Below, piece after piece: positions 43,745-53,264 of a DNA stretch of 64,000 nucleotides. Origin of the DNA: a bacterium. Lineage in GTDB: Bacteria; Actinomycetota; Acidimicrobiia; Spongiisociales; ZC4RG35. The stretch is from the NCBI GenBank assembly GCA_028824015.1, contig JAPPFC010000031.1, positions 1 through 64,000 on the forward strand, written 5' to 3'. Each line of letters begins with the position of its first letter. Position 1 is the stretch's first letter. The notes beneath the pieces were generated by a model that was given only the letters and a program-made list of their open reading frames with translations, made no database searches and was not told where the DNA came from. The position numbers and the translations under genes were made by a program.

Positions 43745-43808
43745 AACGCGGTCGATTTTGGCGAGCCGCTGGAGGGCCCGGTTACACACCGACCATCCGC
43801 AAATCGGT

Positions 43809-44345
43809 TTAGGTGTTCACCTCTTCATAACTCGGGCTCCCGGTTCCCTCCACCCAGTAACGGCGAGCCCAGGCCACGCCCTGCCAGGTCCTCACCTTCT
43901 CGGGGACTACCTTGATCAGCCAGCGAGGCTGCTTGAGCGTGGGCACGAGGTAGGTGGGACCGTTGGGACCCAGGTAACGCAAGGACATCTCCTCGGCGAC
44001 TTCCACCCACTTGCCGCCGATGTTGGGCTCCTCCGCTATCTCCGCCCTTCCCTCCACGAACACTTTGGGAATCTCCGCGGTCTGACCCGATTCGTCCGGC
44101 GGACTGTGGGCCGCATCTATCACCACGCACACCCGCGGATCGTTGGCGACGAACTCGCACCATCTTGCCCTTTGCCTACCCACGAACCACAGTGCCTCCC
44201 CGTCCCACTGATACCACAACGGAATCACATAGGGAGCCCCGTCGGGCTTGAGACAGGCGAACCGGGCCAAGGCGGGGGATGCCAAGAAAGCCTCAACCTC
44301 AGCGCTGCTGAGCGCCCCTATCTTCCCGCGGAAGGATTCGGCCAT
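43809..44345 (-). CDS. Pyridoxamine 5'-phosphate oxidase-like flavoprotein
   Basis: 178 residues from ATG 44345, with AAGGAGC upstream. Split barrel flavin- or F420-binding fold: [51 protein letters not shown] (residues ~27-78) with [10 protein letters not shown] following. The family contains pyridoxamine-phosphate oxidases and F420-dependent reductases; without the C-terminal PNPOx dimerisation region it is more like the latter. The gene is divergent from the OppF-type ATPase gene. Substrate unknown. Confidence 0.8.
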   Translation of the reverse strand: MAESFRGKIGALSSAEVEAFLASPALARFACLKPDGAPYVIPLWYQWDGEALWFVGRQRARWCEFVANDPRVCVVIDAAHSPPDESGQTAEIPKVFVEGRAEIAEEPNIGGKWVEVAEEMSLRYLGPNGPTYLVPTLKQPRWLIKVVPEKVRTWQGVAWARRYWVEGTGSPSYEEVNT

Positions 44346-44467
44346 TTTTCTTGCTCCTTGTACTCGACGATTCGACTCTCACGATAACAAGGGGATTGGG
44401 CAGGAGACCAATCTGGGACGATAAGCTTCCATATAACCGATTGGACTACCCCCTTCTGCAGCCAGAC

Positions 44468-45514
44468 ATGATCTCGACCGACTCGACGACCCTCCAGATC
44501 GGAACGGATTCGGCTATCTCGGTTCGCAACCTGGTAAAGAACTTCGAAGTGGGCGGGGGAATGTTCTCGAGCGGACCGCGAGGGGTGGTCTCGGCAGTGT
44601 CGGGCGTCTCCTTCGACATCCCCCGGGGGACCACCCTGGGACTGGTGGGAGAGTCAGGGTGCGGCAAATCCACAACCGCTCGCTGCGTGTTGCGGCTCAT
44701 CGAGCCCACCTCGGGGAGTGTGCTGCTTCGGCGAGAGATCGAAGGCGGCGACTCGGAGGTGATCGACATCACCACTGCCGACCGGGACACCCTCCGCCGA
44801 CTTCGCCGGGAGATGCAGATAGTCTTCCAGGATCCCTACGCCTCCCTCAACCCCCGGATGCGGATCGGCGACGCCATTGGTGAGCAGTTGGCTGTCCACA
44901 CCGACATGACCCGTGACCAGCAGCGCCAGCGGGTGGCGGAACTCCTGGAGATGGTGGGCCTCAACCCGCGCTATGCCCGGCGGTTTCCCCACGAATTCTC
45001 AGGCGGCCAGAGGCAGCGAGTGGGGGTGGCCAGGGCCCTGTCTCTCCATCCCAGCTTCGTGGTCTGCGACGAACCGGTCTCCGCACTCGACGTCTCCATC
45101 CAGGCCCAGGTGCTGAACCTCCTGCGAGAACTGCAGGACGACCTGGGACTCACCTACCTGTTCATCGCCCATGACCTGGCGGTGGTGCGCCACATCTCCG
45201 AGCGGATCGCGGTGATGTACCTGGGCAAGGTGGTGGAGATGGCCGACTCGGAGCGACTCTTCGCCCAGCCGCTCCATCACTACACCAACGCCCTGCTGTC
45301 GGCCGCTCCCCTCCCCGACCCGGTGGAGGAGCGCAAGCGCACCCGGATTCTTCTGGAGGGAGAGGTCCCCTCTCCGATCAACCCGCCACCGGGATGCCGT
45401 TTCCATCCCCGGTGCCCGGTGGGTCGCACGAGGGAAGTCTGCCGGACCGATGAGCCGCTCCTCGAAGAGAAGCAGCCCGGACACCTGACGGCCTGTCACT
45501 TTCCCCTCGCCTGA
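44468..45514 (+). CDS. Peptide/nickel-type ABC transporter ATP-binding protein (OppF/DppF type)
   Basis: 348 residues from ATG 44468. Walker [21 protein letters not shown] (~60), signature [18 protein letters not shown] (~178), Walker [21 protein letters not shown], His-loop [11 protein letters not shown]. The C-terminal oligopeptide-transporter extension is present ([31 protein letters not shown]), with the Cys motif typical of OppD/F that may bind an Fe-S cluster. There are no permease or substrate-binding genes next to it, but an oppABCD-like operon lacking an F gene lies at 53.9-58.6 kb. Followed by an aminotransferase gene with 1-nt overlap. Confidence 0.9.
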   Translation: MISTDSTTLQIGTDSAISVRNLVKNFEVGGGMFSSGPRGVVSAVSGVSFDIPRGTTLGLVGESGCGKSTTARCVLRLIEPTSGSVLLRREIEGGDSEVIDITTADRDTLRRLRREMQIVFQDPYASLNPRMRIGDAIGEQLAVHTDMTRDQQRQRVAELLEMVGLNPRYARRFPHEFSGGQRQRVGVARALSLHPSFVVCDEPVSALDVSIQAQVLNLLRELQDDLGLTYLFIAHDLAVVRHISERIAVMYLGKVVEMADSERLFAQPLHHYTNALLSAAPLPDPVEERKRTRILLEGEVPSPINPPPGCRFHPRCPVGRTREVCRTDEPLLEEKQPGHLTACHFPLA

Positions 45515-46662
45515 TGCTCGGTCCCTCCAACACCATAAAGTCCATGCCCCGGTCCGGCATCCGGGAGATCAACGACCTCGCCTCCCAGTACACCGGTGTC
45601 ATCCATCTGGAGGTGGGCCAGCCCAACTTCTCCACCCCCGAGCACATCAGCCGAGCGGCCGGAGATGCGGCTCTCAACGGATTCACCACATACACCCCCA
45701 ATGCCGGCATCCCCGAACTCCGAGAGGCGATCGCGGAAAAACTCAGGAACCTCAACGGCATCGATGCCGAACCGGAGAACGTGACCGTCACTACAGGCGG
45801 GTGCGGGGCGCTCTTTACAACGCTGGTGACCCTGTGCGACCCAGGCGATGCGATCCTGCTATCGGATCCCACCTGGCCCAACTACGGGATGATGGCCTCC
45901 CTTCAAGGCTTGGAGGTGCGCCACTATCCGCTGCGCGCCGAGGACGGCTGGCTTCCCAACCCAGAGGAGATCGAGAAGCAAATAACTCCGAACTGTCGGG
46001 CGATGATCCTCGTGTCACCCTCCAATCCCACCGGGACCATTATTGGTGAAAGGCTGATGAAAGAATTGCTGGATCTGGCCCGGCGACACAACCTGTGGGT
46101 GATCTCCGATGAGGTCTACGACGAGATCACCTTCGGTAAGCCCGCGGTTTCGGCCTTTCCGATCGACTCTGACCGGGTCATCTCGATCTTCAGCTTCTCC
46201 AAGACCTACGCCATGACCGGCTGGCGGATCGGCTACGCGGTGACCAGGCCCGACATCGCGGTTGTTCTCGGCAATTCCCAGGAGCCGACCACTTCCTGCG
46301 TCAACAGCCTGTCACAGATCGGAGCCTTGACCGCCCTGCGGGGCCCCCAGGACGAAGTTTGGGCAATGCGCGATGCTTACTGGGAACGCCGCGACCTGGT
46401 GACGGAGATGCTGGCGCAAGCAGACATCGCCTTCGCTCGACCCGAGGGCGCATTCTATGTGTGGATGGACATCTCCCAGAGTCGCCTGTCCGACAACGAG
46501 TTCGCCCGGCGGATGGTCATCGACCACCGGGTAGCCGTGGTGCCGGGCACTACCTTCGGCCCCAGGGGAGGCACACATGTGCGAGTGTCCCTGGCCACCG
46601 ACACCGAATCCCTCCTCGAGGGCGTGTCCCGACTGATCCGGGCGGTCCGCTCACCCGGTTGA
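45514..46662 (+). CDS. PLP-dependent class I/II aminotransferase
   Basis: 382 residues from ATG 45514. Fold-type I features: LEVGQPNFSTPEHISRAAGDAAL, TYTPNAGIPELREAIAEKL, GGCGALFTTLVTLCDPGD, VSPSNPTGTIIG (Asn), ISDEVYDEITF (Asp/Tyr), and the PLP lysine in SFSKTYAMTGWRIGYAVT at about residue 230, followed by the substrate Arg in GTHVRVSLATD. The pattern is of the aspartate/aromatic amino-acid aminotransferase group; exact donor is not clear. Its start codon overlaps the OppF stop. Confidence 0.9.
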   Translation: MLGPSNTIKSMPRSGIREINDLASQYTGVIHLEVGQPNFSTPEHISRAAGDAALNGFTTYTPNAGIPELREAIAEKLRNLNGIDAEPENVTVTTGGCGALFTTLVTLCDPGDAILLSDPTWPNYGMMASLQGLEVRHYPLRAEDGWLPNPEEIEKQITPNCRAMILVSPSNPTGTIIGERLMKELLDLARRHNLWVISDEVYDEITFGKPAVSAFPIDSDRVISIFSFSKTYAMTGWRIGYAVTRPDIAVVLGNSQEPTTSCVNSLSQIGALTALRGPQDEVWAMRDAYWERRDLVTEMLAQADIAFARPEGAFYVWMDISQSRLSDNEFARRMVIDHRVAVVPGTTFGPRGGTHVRVSLATDTESLLEGVSRLIRAVRSPG

Positions 46663-47087
46663 TCCCTGAAGGGGCGTTGCAGTCCGGGTCGGGGGTCGGA
46701 AGCTCTCGAACAACTCGAACTTCTCCCCCGCCGCGGCGGTGTCCTGCCCTATTCTGGGTTCCCCACCCGACCCGCCACCGCCGATCCGCGTCCAAGATGC
46801 GGGCAGGGCGCGGCCTGCCCTACCGGAGTCCGGTTGGCAAACTCGCCGACGGGAGCCGGGAGGCGGCCCCAGGCGAGTAGATGATCACCTGACGGCCCGG
46901 AACCATCGGGTGATGTTTGGACCCTGTAAGCATGTAGGGGGGTGGGACAATGCAACGTCCGGATGGGTTCGGCGCCATGACCGGCAGGCGAGCGTCGGCC
47001 GGCTTCGGCCCTGAAAGGCCCCGCCCTGCCCACAGATTGTCGCTCCATTCCTGCCGTTGTTTTACCAAAGTGAAGTACCATGTGCCC
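46663..47087. other. 425-bp intergenic region with two stem-loops
   Basis: Left part: GGGCAGG (46801-46807) and CCTGCCC (46814-46820) form a perfect 7-bp stem with a 6-nt loop about 140 nt after the aminotransferase stop, a possible terminator. Right part: GGCAGG at 46983-46988 pairs with CCTGCC at 47025-47030 and encloses GGCC/GGCC dyads (46998-47020), so the stretch before the Fur-family gene can fold into a branched structure. No conserved open frame or recognised riboswitch core was seen. Confidence 0.4.
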
Positions 47088-47534
47088 ATGGTCAGAGGAG
47101 TCAAGTACGGCGACCTCGGCGACTTTCTGAGAGCCCAGAACCAGCAGTTGACGGAACGGCGACGCACGATCTGGGCGATAATGTGCACCGGGGGAGGGCA
47201 GTTGACGGCGGAACAAATCACCGAGAAGGCCCGCAGGCGCGACCCGGGCATCGACCGGACCACGGTAGACCGCACCCTGAATCTTTTCGCGGACATGGGA
47301 TCGGCTCTCCAGACACCCGCCGAGCAGGAGAGAGAGCCTCGGTGGGAGATCGTCCACCGAGGCGAGCATTTCCATCTCACCTGCGAACTGTGCGGCGACA
47401 TCAGGCACCACACCGGCGTCCTGGCTGAAAATGTCCGAACCCACCTCGCCGATCGATACGCCTTCTCCGCCACCCAAATGAACCTGGAGGTGTTGGGGGT
47501 CTGCGGCCGGTGCGGGAGTGGCGCCGAGTCCTGA
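47088..47534 (+). CDS. Fur-family metal-responsive transcriptional regulator
   Basis: 148 residues from ATG 47088 (GTG 47082 in frame is an alternative). N-terminal winged helix (QNQQLTERRRTIWAIMCTGGGQLTAEQITEKARRRDPGIDRTTVDRTLNLFADMG) is followed by the dimer/metal domain: HRGEHFHLTCELCGDIRHH and LGVCGRCG, with the two Cys-x2-Cys zinc sites. Fur, Zur, Mur and PerR share this architecture and cannot be separated by the visible residues. The operon target is not known; the DrrAB-type exporter next door is on the opposite strand. Confidence 0.88.
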   Translation: MVRGVKYGDLGDFLRAQNQQLTERRRTIWAIMCTGGGQLTAEQITEKARRRDPGIDRTTVDRTLNLFADMGSALQTPAEQEREPRWEIVHRGEHFHLTCELCGDIRHHTGVLAENVRTHLADRYAFSATQMNLEVLGVCGRCGSGAES

Positions 47535-47555
47535 CGGAGCCTCCTCACACCTCCG

Positions 47556-48362
47556 TCAGCCTTGTTTCACTGCCTTCTGGTAACGGAGGCTGGCAAGGGG
47601 GGCGAACACGGCGATGATCAAAGCCGCCCAGATCAACGTGTAAACCACCGGATTCTGAAGGGGCCAGGCGGTGGGTTCGGGTGTACCGGGCGGGATGTTT
47701 CCGAACAATTCCCTCACTGCCTGGGTCAGTGCGGAGATGGGATTCCACTCGGCGAATGTCCGCAGCACCGACGGCAGGTTCTCCGCCGGCACGAAGGTGT
47801 TGGCGATAAAAGTGACCGGGAAGATCACCATGAAGCTTGCGTTGTTGATCACCTCGACACTGGGCACCAGCAGGCCGACCAAGGCCATGGTCCACGAAAA
47901 GGCGTAGGCGAAGGCGAGAAGCAACCCGAATCCCACCAGACCCTCCCAGAGGCTGCTGTTAATGCGCCATCCCACCACCAGGCCGGTCAGACCCATGATC
48001 AGCAGGGTGAGCACGTTGTACACCACGTCGCTTGCCGTCCGGCCAATCAACACCGCGGCCTGGGACATCGGCAGCGACCGGAACCGGTCGATGATCCCCT
48101 TCTGGATGTCGTCGGCGATACCCACGCCGGTGAATGTGGAGCCGAACACGACCGTCTGGGCGAAGATGCCCGCGATCAGGAATTCCCGGTAGGAGCCACC
48201 CGGGATGTTGATCGAGCCTCCGAACACGTAGGCGAAGAGCAGGACGAACATGATCGGCGACAACAACACGAACACCAGGACTTCGGGGACCCGCTTGATC
48301 TTGATCATGTTCCGCTTGGCGATCACCGCCGCATCGGCGAACATGTGGACGACCGCCATCAT
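47556..48362 (-). CDS. ABC-2 type export permease (DrrB-like)
   Basis: 268 residues, six hydrophobic helices. Typical motifs are IKRVPEVLVFVLLSPIMFVLLFAYVFGGSINIPGGSYREFLIAGIFAQTVVFGSTFTGVGIADDIQKGIIDRFRSLPMS in the N-terminal half, and PVTFIANTFVPAENLPSVLRTFAEWNPISALTQAVRELFGN in the C-terminal half, matching daunorubicin-resistance type permeases. Together with the ATPase it would form a small-molecule or lipid-linked exporter. It overlaps the stop of the ATPase gene by four bases (ATGA). Confidence 0.9.
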   Translation of the reverse strand: MMAVVHMFADAAVIAKRNMIKIKRVPEVLVFVLLSPIMFVLLFAYVFGGSINIPGGSYREFLIAGIFAQTVVFGSTFTGVGIADDIQKGIIDRFRSLPMSQAAVLIGRTASDVVYNVLTLLIMGLTGLVVGWRINSSLWEGLVGFGLLLAFAYAFSWTMALVGLLVPSVEVINNASFMVIFPVTFIANTFVPAENLPSVLRTFAEWNPISALTQAVRELFGNIPPGTPEPTAWPLQNPVVYTLIWAALIIAVFAPLASLRYQKAVKQG

Positions 48363-49360
48363 GATCCGGCCCTCCCAGCTAGGGATGGCTGGTCTTCAGA
48401 TGTCCCCCGGGTTCCGTTCGACTCGGCGGCGTGGCCGGTGAGCGTGAGAAACACATCGTTGAGGGTGGGTCGGCGGAGCCCGACGTCGTGCAGGTCGACG
48501 CCCTCGGCGTCCAGCGCCCGCAGCGCCCTGGTCAACACGGCTGCGCCGCCCGAGATGGGAGCGGTGATCTTGCGGTTCCGCACTTCGGAGGCCAACTCTC
48601 CCACCGCGAACCGTTGCATGACCTCCTGGGCCCGGGGGAGATCCGAGGAGGACACCACGGTCACCTCGATCCGCTCGCCCCCGACCAGGGTCTTCAACTC
48701 GTCGGGGGTGCCCTGGGCGATGTCCCGCCCCTGGTCGATCACCATGATCCGGTCGGCCAGGTGGTCGGCCTCCTCCAGGTACTGGGTGGTCAGCAGCAAA
48801 GTGGATCCCCGGGCCACAAGCTCGCGGATCACACCCCACAGGTCCAGGCGGCTCCGGGGGTCCAAGCCGGTGGTCGGCTCGTCCAGGAACAACACGGGCG
48901 GGGACGCCACCAGGGCTCCCGCCAGGTCGAGGCGCCGGCGCATACCTCCCGAGTAGGTCTTGACCGGCCGGTTCCCCGCCTCGGAGAGATCGAAGACCTC
49001 CAACAACTCTCTGGCCCGCACCCGGGACCTGGATCTACCCAACCGGTAGAGACGCCCGATCATGTCAAGGTTCTCGAACCCGGTCAGATGCTCGTCCAAT
49101 GCCGCATACTGGCCGGACAGCCCGATCCGCTCCCTGACTCTGGCGGGCTCCTCCAGGACATCGGCGCCGGCGACCCGAGCCGACCCGGAGTCGGGGATCA
49201 GCAACGTCGCCAGAATGGAGACCGCAGTGGTCTTACCGGCGCCGTTGGGACCCAGCAGCCCGAAGACCGACCCCTCCGGCACGGCCAGGTCCAAGCCGTC
49301 CAGCGCCACGACGTCGCCGTAGTGCTTGACCAGCCCGAAGGCCTCGATCACGTTTCCCAT
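48359..49360 (-). CDS. ABC exporter ATP-binding protein (DrrA-like)
   Basis: 333 residues. Walker A GPNGAGKTTAVSILA (~37-51), signature TYSGGMRRRLDLAGALVASP (~135), Walker B VLFLDEPTTGLDPRSRLDLW, and the C-terminal DrrA-type extension (VEVTVVSSSDLPRAQEVMQRFA, LDAEGVDLHDVGLRRPTLNDVFLTLTG). The LRRPTLNDVFLTLTG sequence is specific to the daunorubicin-type subgroup. First gene of a two-gene exporter operon; the substrate cannot be told. Confidence 0.92.
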   Translation of the reverse strand: MGNVIEAFGLVKHYGDVVALDGLDLAVPEGSVFGLLGPNGAGKTTAVSILATLLIPDSGSARVAGADVLEEPARVRERIGLSGQYAALDEHLTGFENLDMIGRLYRLGRSRSRVRARELLEVFDLSEAGNRPVKTYSGGMRRRLDLAGALVASPPVLFLDEPTTGLDPRSRLDLWGVIRELVARGSTLLLTTQYLEEADHLADRIMVIDQGRDIAQGTPDELKTLVGGERIEVTVVSSSDLPRAQEVMQRFAVGELASEVRNRKITAPISGGAAVLTRALRALDAEGVDLHDVGLRRPTLNDVFLTLTGHAAESNGTRGTSEDQPSLAGRAGS

Positions 49361-49530
49361 AGTCTCCGTTCTTTACCCGCCGACACCGCGTTCGGCCTCC
49401 AAAGTGGGAGGCTACGAGACTTCCGAAACTACCCCAAAACGACAGTACCCGGGTGAAATAACAACGGCAGGTCTTGCACAACAACACGGCCCACCATCCC
49501 CTCGCAGCCGGAGCTATGCGACGCGGCCGG

Positions 49531-50253
49531 TCAGACCAGCCGGGAGGTCCTGACTTGCGCCTCGGCCATGTGGAGGGACGCCACCACCGGATCGATGCAG
49601 AAAGCGTCAATCTGGTCGGCGACCTCGGCTACCAGACCACCCCAGAGCGTGCACCCGAAGAAGATGGCGTCCACATGGTCCTGTTCGATCATGGTTCGGG
49701 CGCTGTCGACCCCCAATGCGTGGAGTTGGCGCCGGAACTGCTCCTCGACGATCTCGGCGGTGACCTCGGTGTTTCCGACCAGTGACTCCTCGCCCTCCAC
49801 GTGCAGGGGCACGAAGACCACGGACGTGAAGGCGTCCGCCAGCCCGTAGGCCCCGAGCAGGCGGTGCGTCATGTTGGCGATCCGGCGCCGACCGTGTTCG
49901 TCAGGCGACAGCATGCCGACGGTGGCGCCCCGGCCGGCGGCCAATGCCACCGCGGCCTGCAGCGGTCCGATGACCGGGATGTTCACGCAGCGCTGCGCCT
50001 CCAGCAACGCCGGATCCGCGCAGCACCCGATGATGGCGGCGTCGGCGCCGTCGCGCTCGGCCCGGAGCACCTCGCCGATCAATTCGTTTATGTAAAGAGG
50101 CTCCAGCGGGAGCATGGGTCCGGCCAGTTCGGGGGGCAACTCCAGGTGGCGGACGTCAACGGACACCCCCGGAGAGGCGTGCCTCTCCAGGATGGACAGC
50201 ATCCGTTTGGTGTGCAGGTCACTCCCGATGGGTTCTATGTAGCGGATCAACAT
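49531..50253 (-). CDS. Asp/Glu/hydantoin racemase family protein
   Basis: 240 residues from ATG 50253, with GGAGG about 10 nt upstream; the frame extends beyond but without a family match. Two catalytic Cys motifs: AAIIGCCADPALLEAQ (~80) and AIFFGCTLWGGL (~190). LPVIGPL-type substrate region is present as VNIPVIGPLQAAVALAAGRGATVGMLS. Co-factor-independent racemisation at a Cys pair, or cleavage as in arylmalonate decarboxylase-like members, is expected. It lies downstream of the cupin gene in the same orientation with a 134-nt gap. Confidence 0.82.
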   Translation of the reverse strand: MLIRYIEPIGSDLHTKRMLSILERHASPGVSVDVRHLELPPELAGPMLPLEPLYINELIGEVLRAERDGADAAIIGCCADPALLEAQRCVNIPVIGPLQAAVALAAGRGATVGMLSPDEHGRRRIANMTHRLLGAYGLADAFTSVVFVPLHVEGEESLVGNTEVTAEIVEEQFRRQLHALGVDSARTMIEQDHVDAIFFGCTLWGGLVAEVADQIDAFCIDPVVASLHMAEAQVRTSRLV

Positions 50254-50387
50254 GTGCTTTTTCCTCCTGGGCTCGGCGCCGCGAAAAGCCGACGAAGTGC
50301 GACACCGACCTGTTCCTGAATATAGCGTCGGCCTCCGGTCACCGCCCTTCCGACCAGGGCTTCCCGTAAAGATGGACCGGTCGACTC

Positions 50388-51176
50388 TCACCGCAGGCCG
50401 GCCGGGTATCCGCCGGGAGCGTCGGCGTGGCGGGAGGGTGCGGCGCCGGCTCGGATCAGCAACAGGGCCACTGTGGAAGTACCGGTCAACGCCCCCCCAT
50501 GCCACACACCTGCCGGGCGGTAGAAGTAACCCTCCCTGGGAAACTCCACCACCTCCGGTCCCTGCTTTCCCCGAGTTGCCTGCTGCCACGACCCCTCCAG
50601 CACGAACACCTCGGTCGGTTCGTCGTCCACGTACCAGCGGTCCAGATTCAGGTCGATCGCCGCAGTCTGCCAGTAGGCGCCACCCCTCAGCGACGGCGCC
50701 AACTCCCGCTGTCGGGAATTGGGTGGGGCGCCGGGCATCCGGGTCCACTCCCGCTCGTCTGCCACCACCGGGTCGGGACGCCGAGGGTCTTCGGCTCCCT
50801 CCCCGGGCATGAACCTCAACGGGGCGCCCGAGAAGAGCAGCAGCGTGGCGCCTTCTGCGCTGCGCAAACCGCTGACGCCGGTCCCGGCGCGGGCGCCCCA
50901 CAGGGCGTGGACCCCCAGGACGTGTCCGTCCGCCTCCACCCGGCCGGAGATCACGAACAACTCCACGTCTCCGGTGAAGCTGCCCCGAAGCGGAGTTCCC
51001 CACCCCGGGGGGACCTCGATCAGGCGGGTCGACGGCCCCGATCCGTCCCTGCTGAGAATCCAGGCATCCGGGCGTCCCTCCAGCTCATGGATGGTCATGG
51101 GCCGGGACGGGAAGCTCCGAGGCTCGGGCACGGTGACCGGCTGGAAACGCCGATCGACCACGCCGGGATCATCCAC
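50388..51176 (-). CDS. Cupin-domain protein
   Basis: 262 residues if translated from GTG 51176, close to the end of the amidohydrolase gene; ATG 51098 (MTIHELEG) is a second option. Two cupin halves seem present: an N-terminal one with VELFVISGRVEADGHVLGVHAL and a C-terminal one with DDEPTEVFVLEGSWQQATRG, EGYFYRPAGVWHGGAL (His of the cupin metal site). Substrate unknown. The order amidohydrolase-cupin-racemase resembles catabolic sets for ring-opened or amide substrates, but this is inference. Confidence 0.72.
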   Translation of the reverse strand: MDDPGVVDRRFQPVTVPEPRSFPSRPMTIHELEGRPDAWILSRDGSGPSTRLIEVPPGWGTPLRGSFTGDVELFVISGRVEADGHVLGVHALWGARAGTGVSGLRSAEGATLLLFSGAPLRFMPGEGAEDPRRPDPVVADEREWTRMPGAPPNSRQRELAPSLRGGAYWQTAAIDLNLDRWYVDDEPTEVFVLEGSWQQATRGKQGPEVVEFPREGYFYRPAGVWHGGALTGTSTVALLLIRAGAAPSRHADAPGGYPAGLR

Positions 51177-51192
51177 TCCCGAAAGACGCCGT

Positions 51193-52062
51193 CTACTCGA
51201 AGTCGAACAGCCGCATGGCGGTACCGCCCCGGATGGCGTCCCGTTCGGCCGCCGAGATGTCGGGCAGGTAGTGGTCCACCAGCGCCAGTTGCTCGGGATA
51301 GCCGGGTTCCACCGCGATCCATGGATAGTCCGAGGCCCACATCGTCCGGTCGGCCCCGAACATCCCGTACACGGCGTCAACCGTCGACTGCAGATCCGGA
51401 TGGGGATAGGGTTCCCGGGTGAATGCGTACTGACCAGAAAGATGCACGTACACGTTGGGCCGGGCGGCGATCACCTCGATGGTCTTGAGCGAAGCCGAGG
51501 GAAGATCCATCGTGAACCGTGGCCGGCCCCATTCATCCGCCTTGATCTCGTCCCAGATGCTCGGGCAGAACCCCAGATGGTTGATTACCACCGACAGGTC
51601 CGGGATAAGGTCCAGCACCCGATCCAGCAACAGCACCTGCTCCTCGGTGGCGTAGAACCACAGCTTCACCCCGTCGGCCGCCATTTGCTCCAGAACGGGG
51701 AACATCTCGATCCGGTCGGCGGGCTGGCTGGGATCGGAGTCGAGGTTGAACAGCCGGAAACCCTGGAAGGGCGTTGCCTGCCGGCGTTCGGTGTAGTTGG
51801 CGAGTTGGTCGGAGGCGGAGACGTCCTGCACCCCCACGATCGCGAACAGGTCAGGTCGGGTAGCCACCACGTCCCGCACGTACTCGTCATGGTGAGAGAT
51901 CGAGACGATGACCGCCTTGTCCACCCCAGCCCGCTCCATGTAACCGAAGTACTCGTCCATCGGCGCCCGCCGTTCCGGGGGCGTCAGACCCGGGAACACG
52001 TCGCGGGGGTATTGCTCGGAGACCGACTCGAACAGATGGAGGTGGGCATCAACCACCGTCAT
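51193..52062 (-). CDS. Amidohydrolase family protein (TIM-barrel, 2-pyrone-4,6-dicarboxylate hydrolase-like)
   Basis: 289 residues. Metal-site motif VVDAHLHLFESV at the N-terminus, then VVINHLGFCPSIWDEIK (His), and TMWASDYPWIAVEPGYPEQL (Asp) near the C-terminus. The family hydrolyses lactones or decarboxylates aromatic acids. FTMDLPSASLKTIEVIAARPNVYVHLSGQ corresponds to the barrel strand before the last metal ligand. First gene of a probable operon with the cupin and, less certainly, the racemase. Confidence 0.83.
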   Translation of the reverse strand: MTVVDAHLHLFESVSEQYPRDVFPGLTPPERRAPMDEYFGYMERAGVDKAVIVSISHHDEYVRDVVATRPDLFAIVGVQDVSASDQLANYTERRQATPFQGFRLFNLDSDPSQPADRIEMFPVLEQMAADGVKLWFYATEEQVLLLDRVLDLIPDLSVVINHLGFCPSIWDEIKADEWGRPRFTMDLPSASLKTIEVIAARPNVYVHLSGQYAFTREPYPHPDLQSTVDAVYGMFGADRTMWASDYPWIAVEPGYPEQLALVDHYLPDISAAERDAIRGGTAMRLFDFE

Positions 52063-52125
52063 GGGGCAACTCCTTTCCGAAACCTTAGAAGTATCGTAAC
52101 TCCCGGGTTGTGAGGGACATCGGCG

Positions 52126-52476
52126 CTAGGAGTTCCGATAGCGCAGAATGCAGTAGGGAAGCGCGATCAGCGGAACGACCGCGAAGACCAGGGGCAACGT
52201 CCAGTCACCCTTGATCGCGCCGGATCCTATGGCCGCGGCAAGTCCCACATCGGCCACGACATTGAGCGCCAGCACAGCAGCGGTCACCAACACCAAGACC
52301 CTGGCCGTCTCCCTGCGCACGACCAAGACGAGCAGCAACACTGCGGCCGCCGGATGGACAACCACCAGGACAAACCGTTCCCACCATTGGCCTCCATCCG
52401 CGAAGCTGCCCACCATAGCGGTGAAGGCGGCCAGGAAGACCTGAGCGAAAACCAGGACTCGGAATGCGTTGATCAT
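52126..52476 (-). CDS. Small integral membrane protein, unknown family
   Basis: 116 residues with four hydrophobic helices (FRVLVFAQVFLAAFTAMVGSF, FVLVVVHPAAAVLLLVLVV, VLVLVTAAVLALNVVADVGLAA, LPLVFAVVPLIALPYCIL). A conserved-looking His in VVHPAAAV and the length are similar to small DUF6220-type membrane proteins; I am not sure of the family. No export signal beyond the first helix. Confidence 0.6.
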   Translation of the reverse strand: MINAFRVLVFAQVFLAAFTAMVGSFADGGQWWERFVLVVVHPAAAVLLLVLVVRRETARVLVLVTAAVLALNVVADVGLAAAIGSGAIKGDWTLPLVFAVVPLIALPYCILRYRNS

Positions 52477-52601
52477 GAGTTCATCACTTCACCGTACCGG
52501 GGGGCTGTCCCTGAAGGATAAGCCCACTCGTCCGGCGAGGCTCGGCACATCCCGCGGTCAGCCCCTATACGACCAACCGGGGCTGAGGAGCCTGACTCTG
52601 T

Positions 52602-53180
52602 CTAGCTCAGTTCGGCTGTGGCGAAGATCACGTGGAAGGGCTTGCAGTAGATGATCACCGTCATCTGCTCGGGAATCTGATATTCGGCCGGGAAGTCGTA
52701 GTTCTGCGAACCGATGTTTCCCTTCAACGGCGCCAGTTCGATGTATCCGGCGGCCTGGAGGGCTTCTCGGCTGTCTATCCCGTGGCCCGGGGCGACCAGC
52801 ACCCGGAGGTCGGGCCCGTTGGTCACCTCGATGTCCTCAAGTCGGAGGACATGGGATCCGTCTTCCAGGCGGTATGCGGTCACCTCTCCCGAGCCTCTGT
52901 GGAAGTCGTCGGCGTCCATGAGGGCCCCCGTCGCCAGAGCCACCGGCCCCGTGGCATCGGGTTCCTCCGATTCGGGCATCTCCTCGGTGACCATCGTCTC
53001 GACAGCCTCGGCTTCCATCATCACTTCCTCGGCCTCTTCGGCGGTCATGTCGTCGGGGACCACCGCCATGGCCGCGCGGGGGAAGTCTTCCTCAACCACC
53101 TCGTCTATGAACAGGGGGGAGATCAGCCACCAGGCCAGGGCCAGGACCGCGATCGCCACGATGGCGGCGACCACTTGCAC
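52602..53180 (-). CDS. Membrane-anchored DM13-domain protein
   Basis: 192 residues from GTG 53180, with GGAGG 4 nt before it; an AAGGAGG near 53215-53221 points to a longer form, but no standard start codon fits it. One N-terminal transmembrane helix (VVAAIVAIAVLALAWWLI) is followed by a strongly acidic linker (~30-75; Glu/Met rich) and a DM13 domain (~85-190: DADDFHRGSGEVTAYRLEDGSHVLRLEDIEVTNGPDLRVLVAP, YIELAPLKGNIGSQNYDFPAE, VIIYCKPFHVIFATAELS). DM13 proteins are predicted electron-transfer or redox domains. The orientation follows the ABC operon, 84 nt after the hydrolase-like gene. Confidence 0.8.
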   Translation of the reverse strand: MQVVAAIVAIAVLALAWWLISPLFIDEVVEEDFPRAAMAVVPDDMTAEEAEEVMMEAEAVETMVTEEMPESEEPDATGPVALATGALMDADDFHRGSGEVTAYRLEDGSHVLRLEDIEVTNGPDLRVLVAPGHGIDSREALQAAGYIELAPLKGNIGSQNYDFPAEYQIPEQMTVIIYCKPFHVIFATAELS

Positions 53181-53264
53181 CGGCCTCCGCTTGTAGATCC
53201 GGGTACGGTTCGTTTCACACCTCCTTGGGTCTATCTTCGAATCTAGGGAGAATCCGGAATTTTG

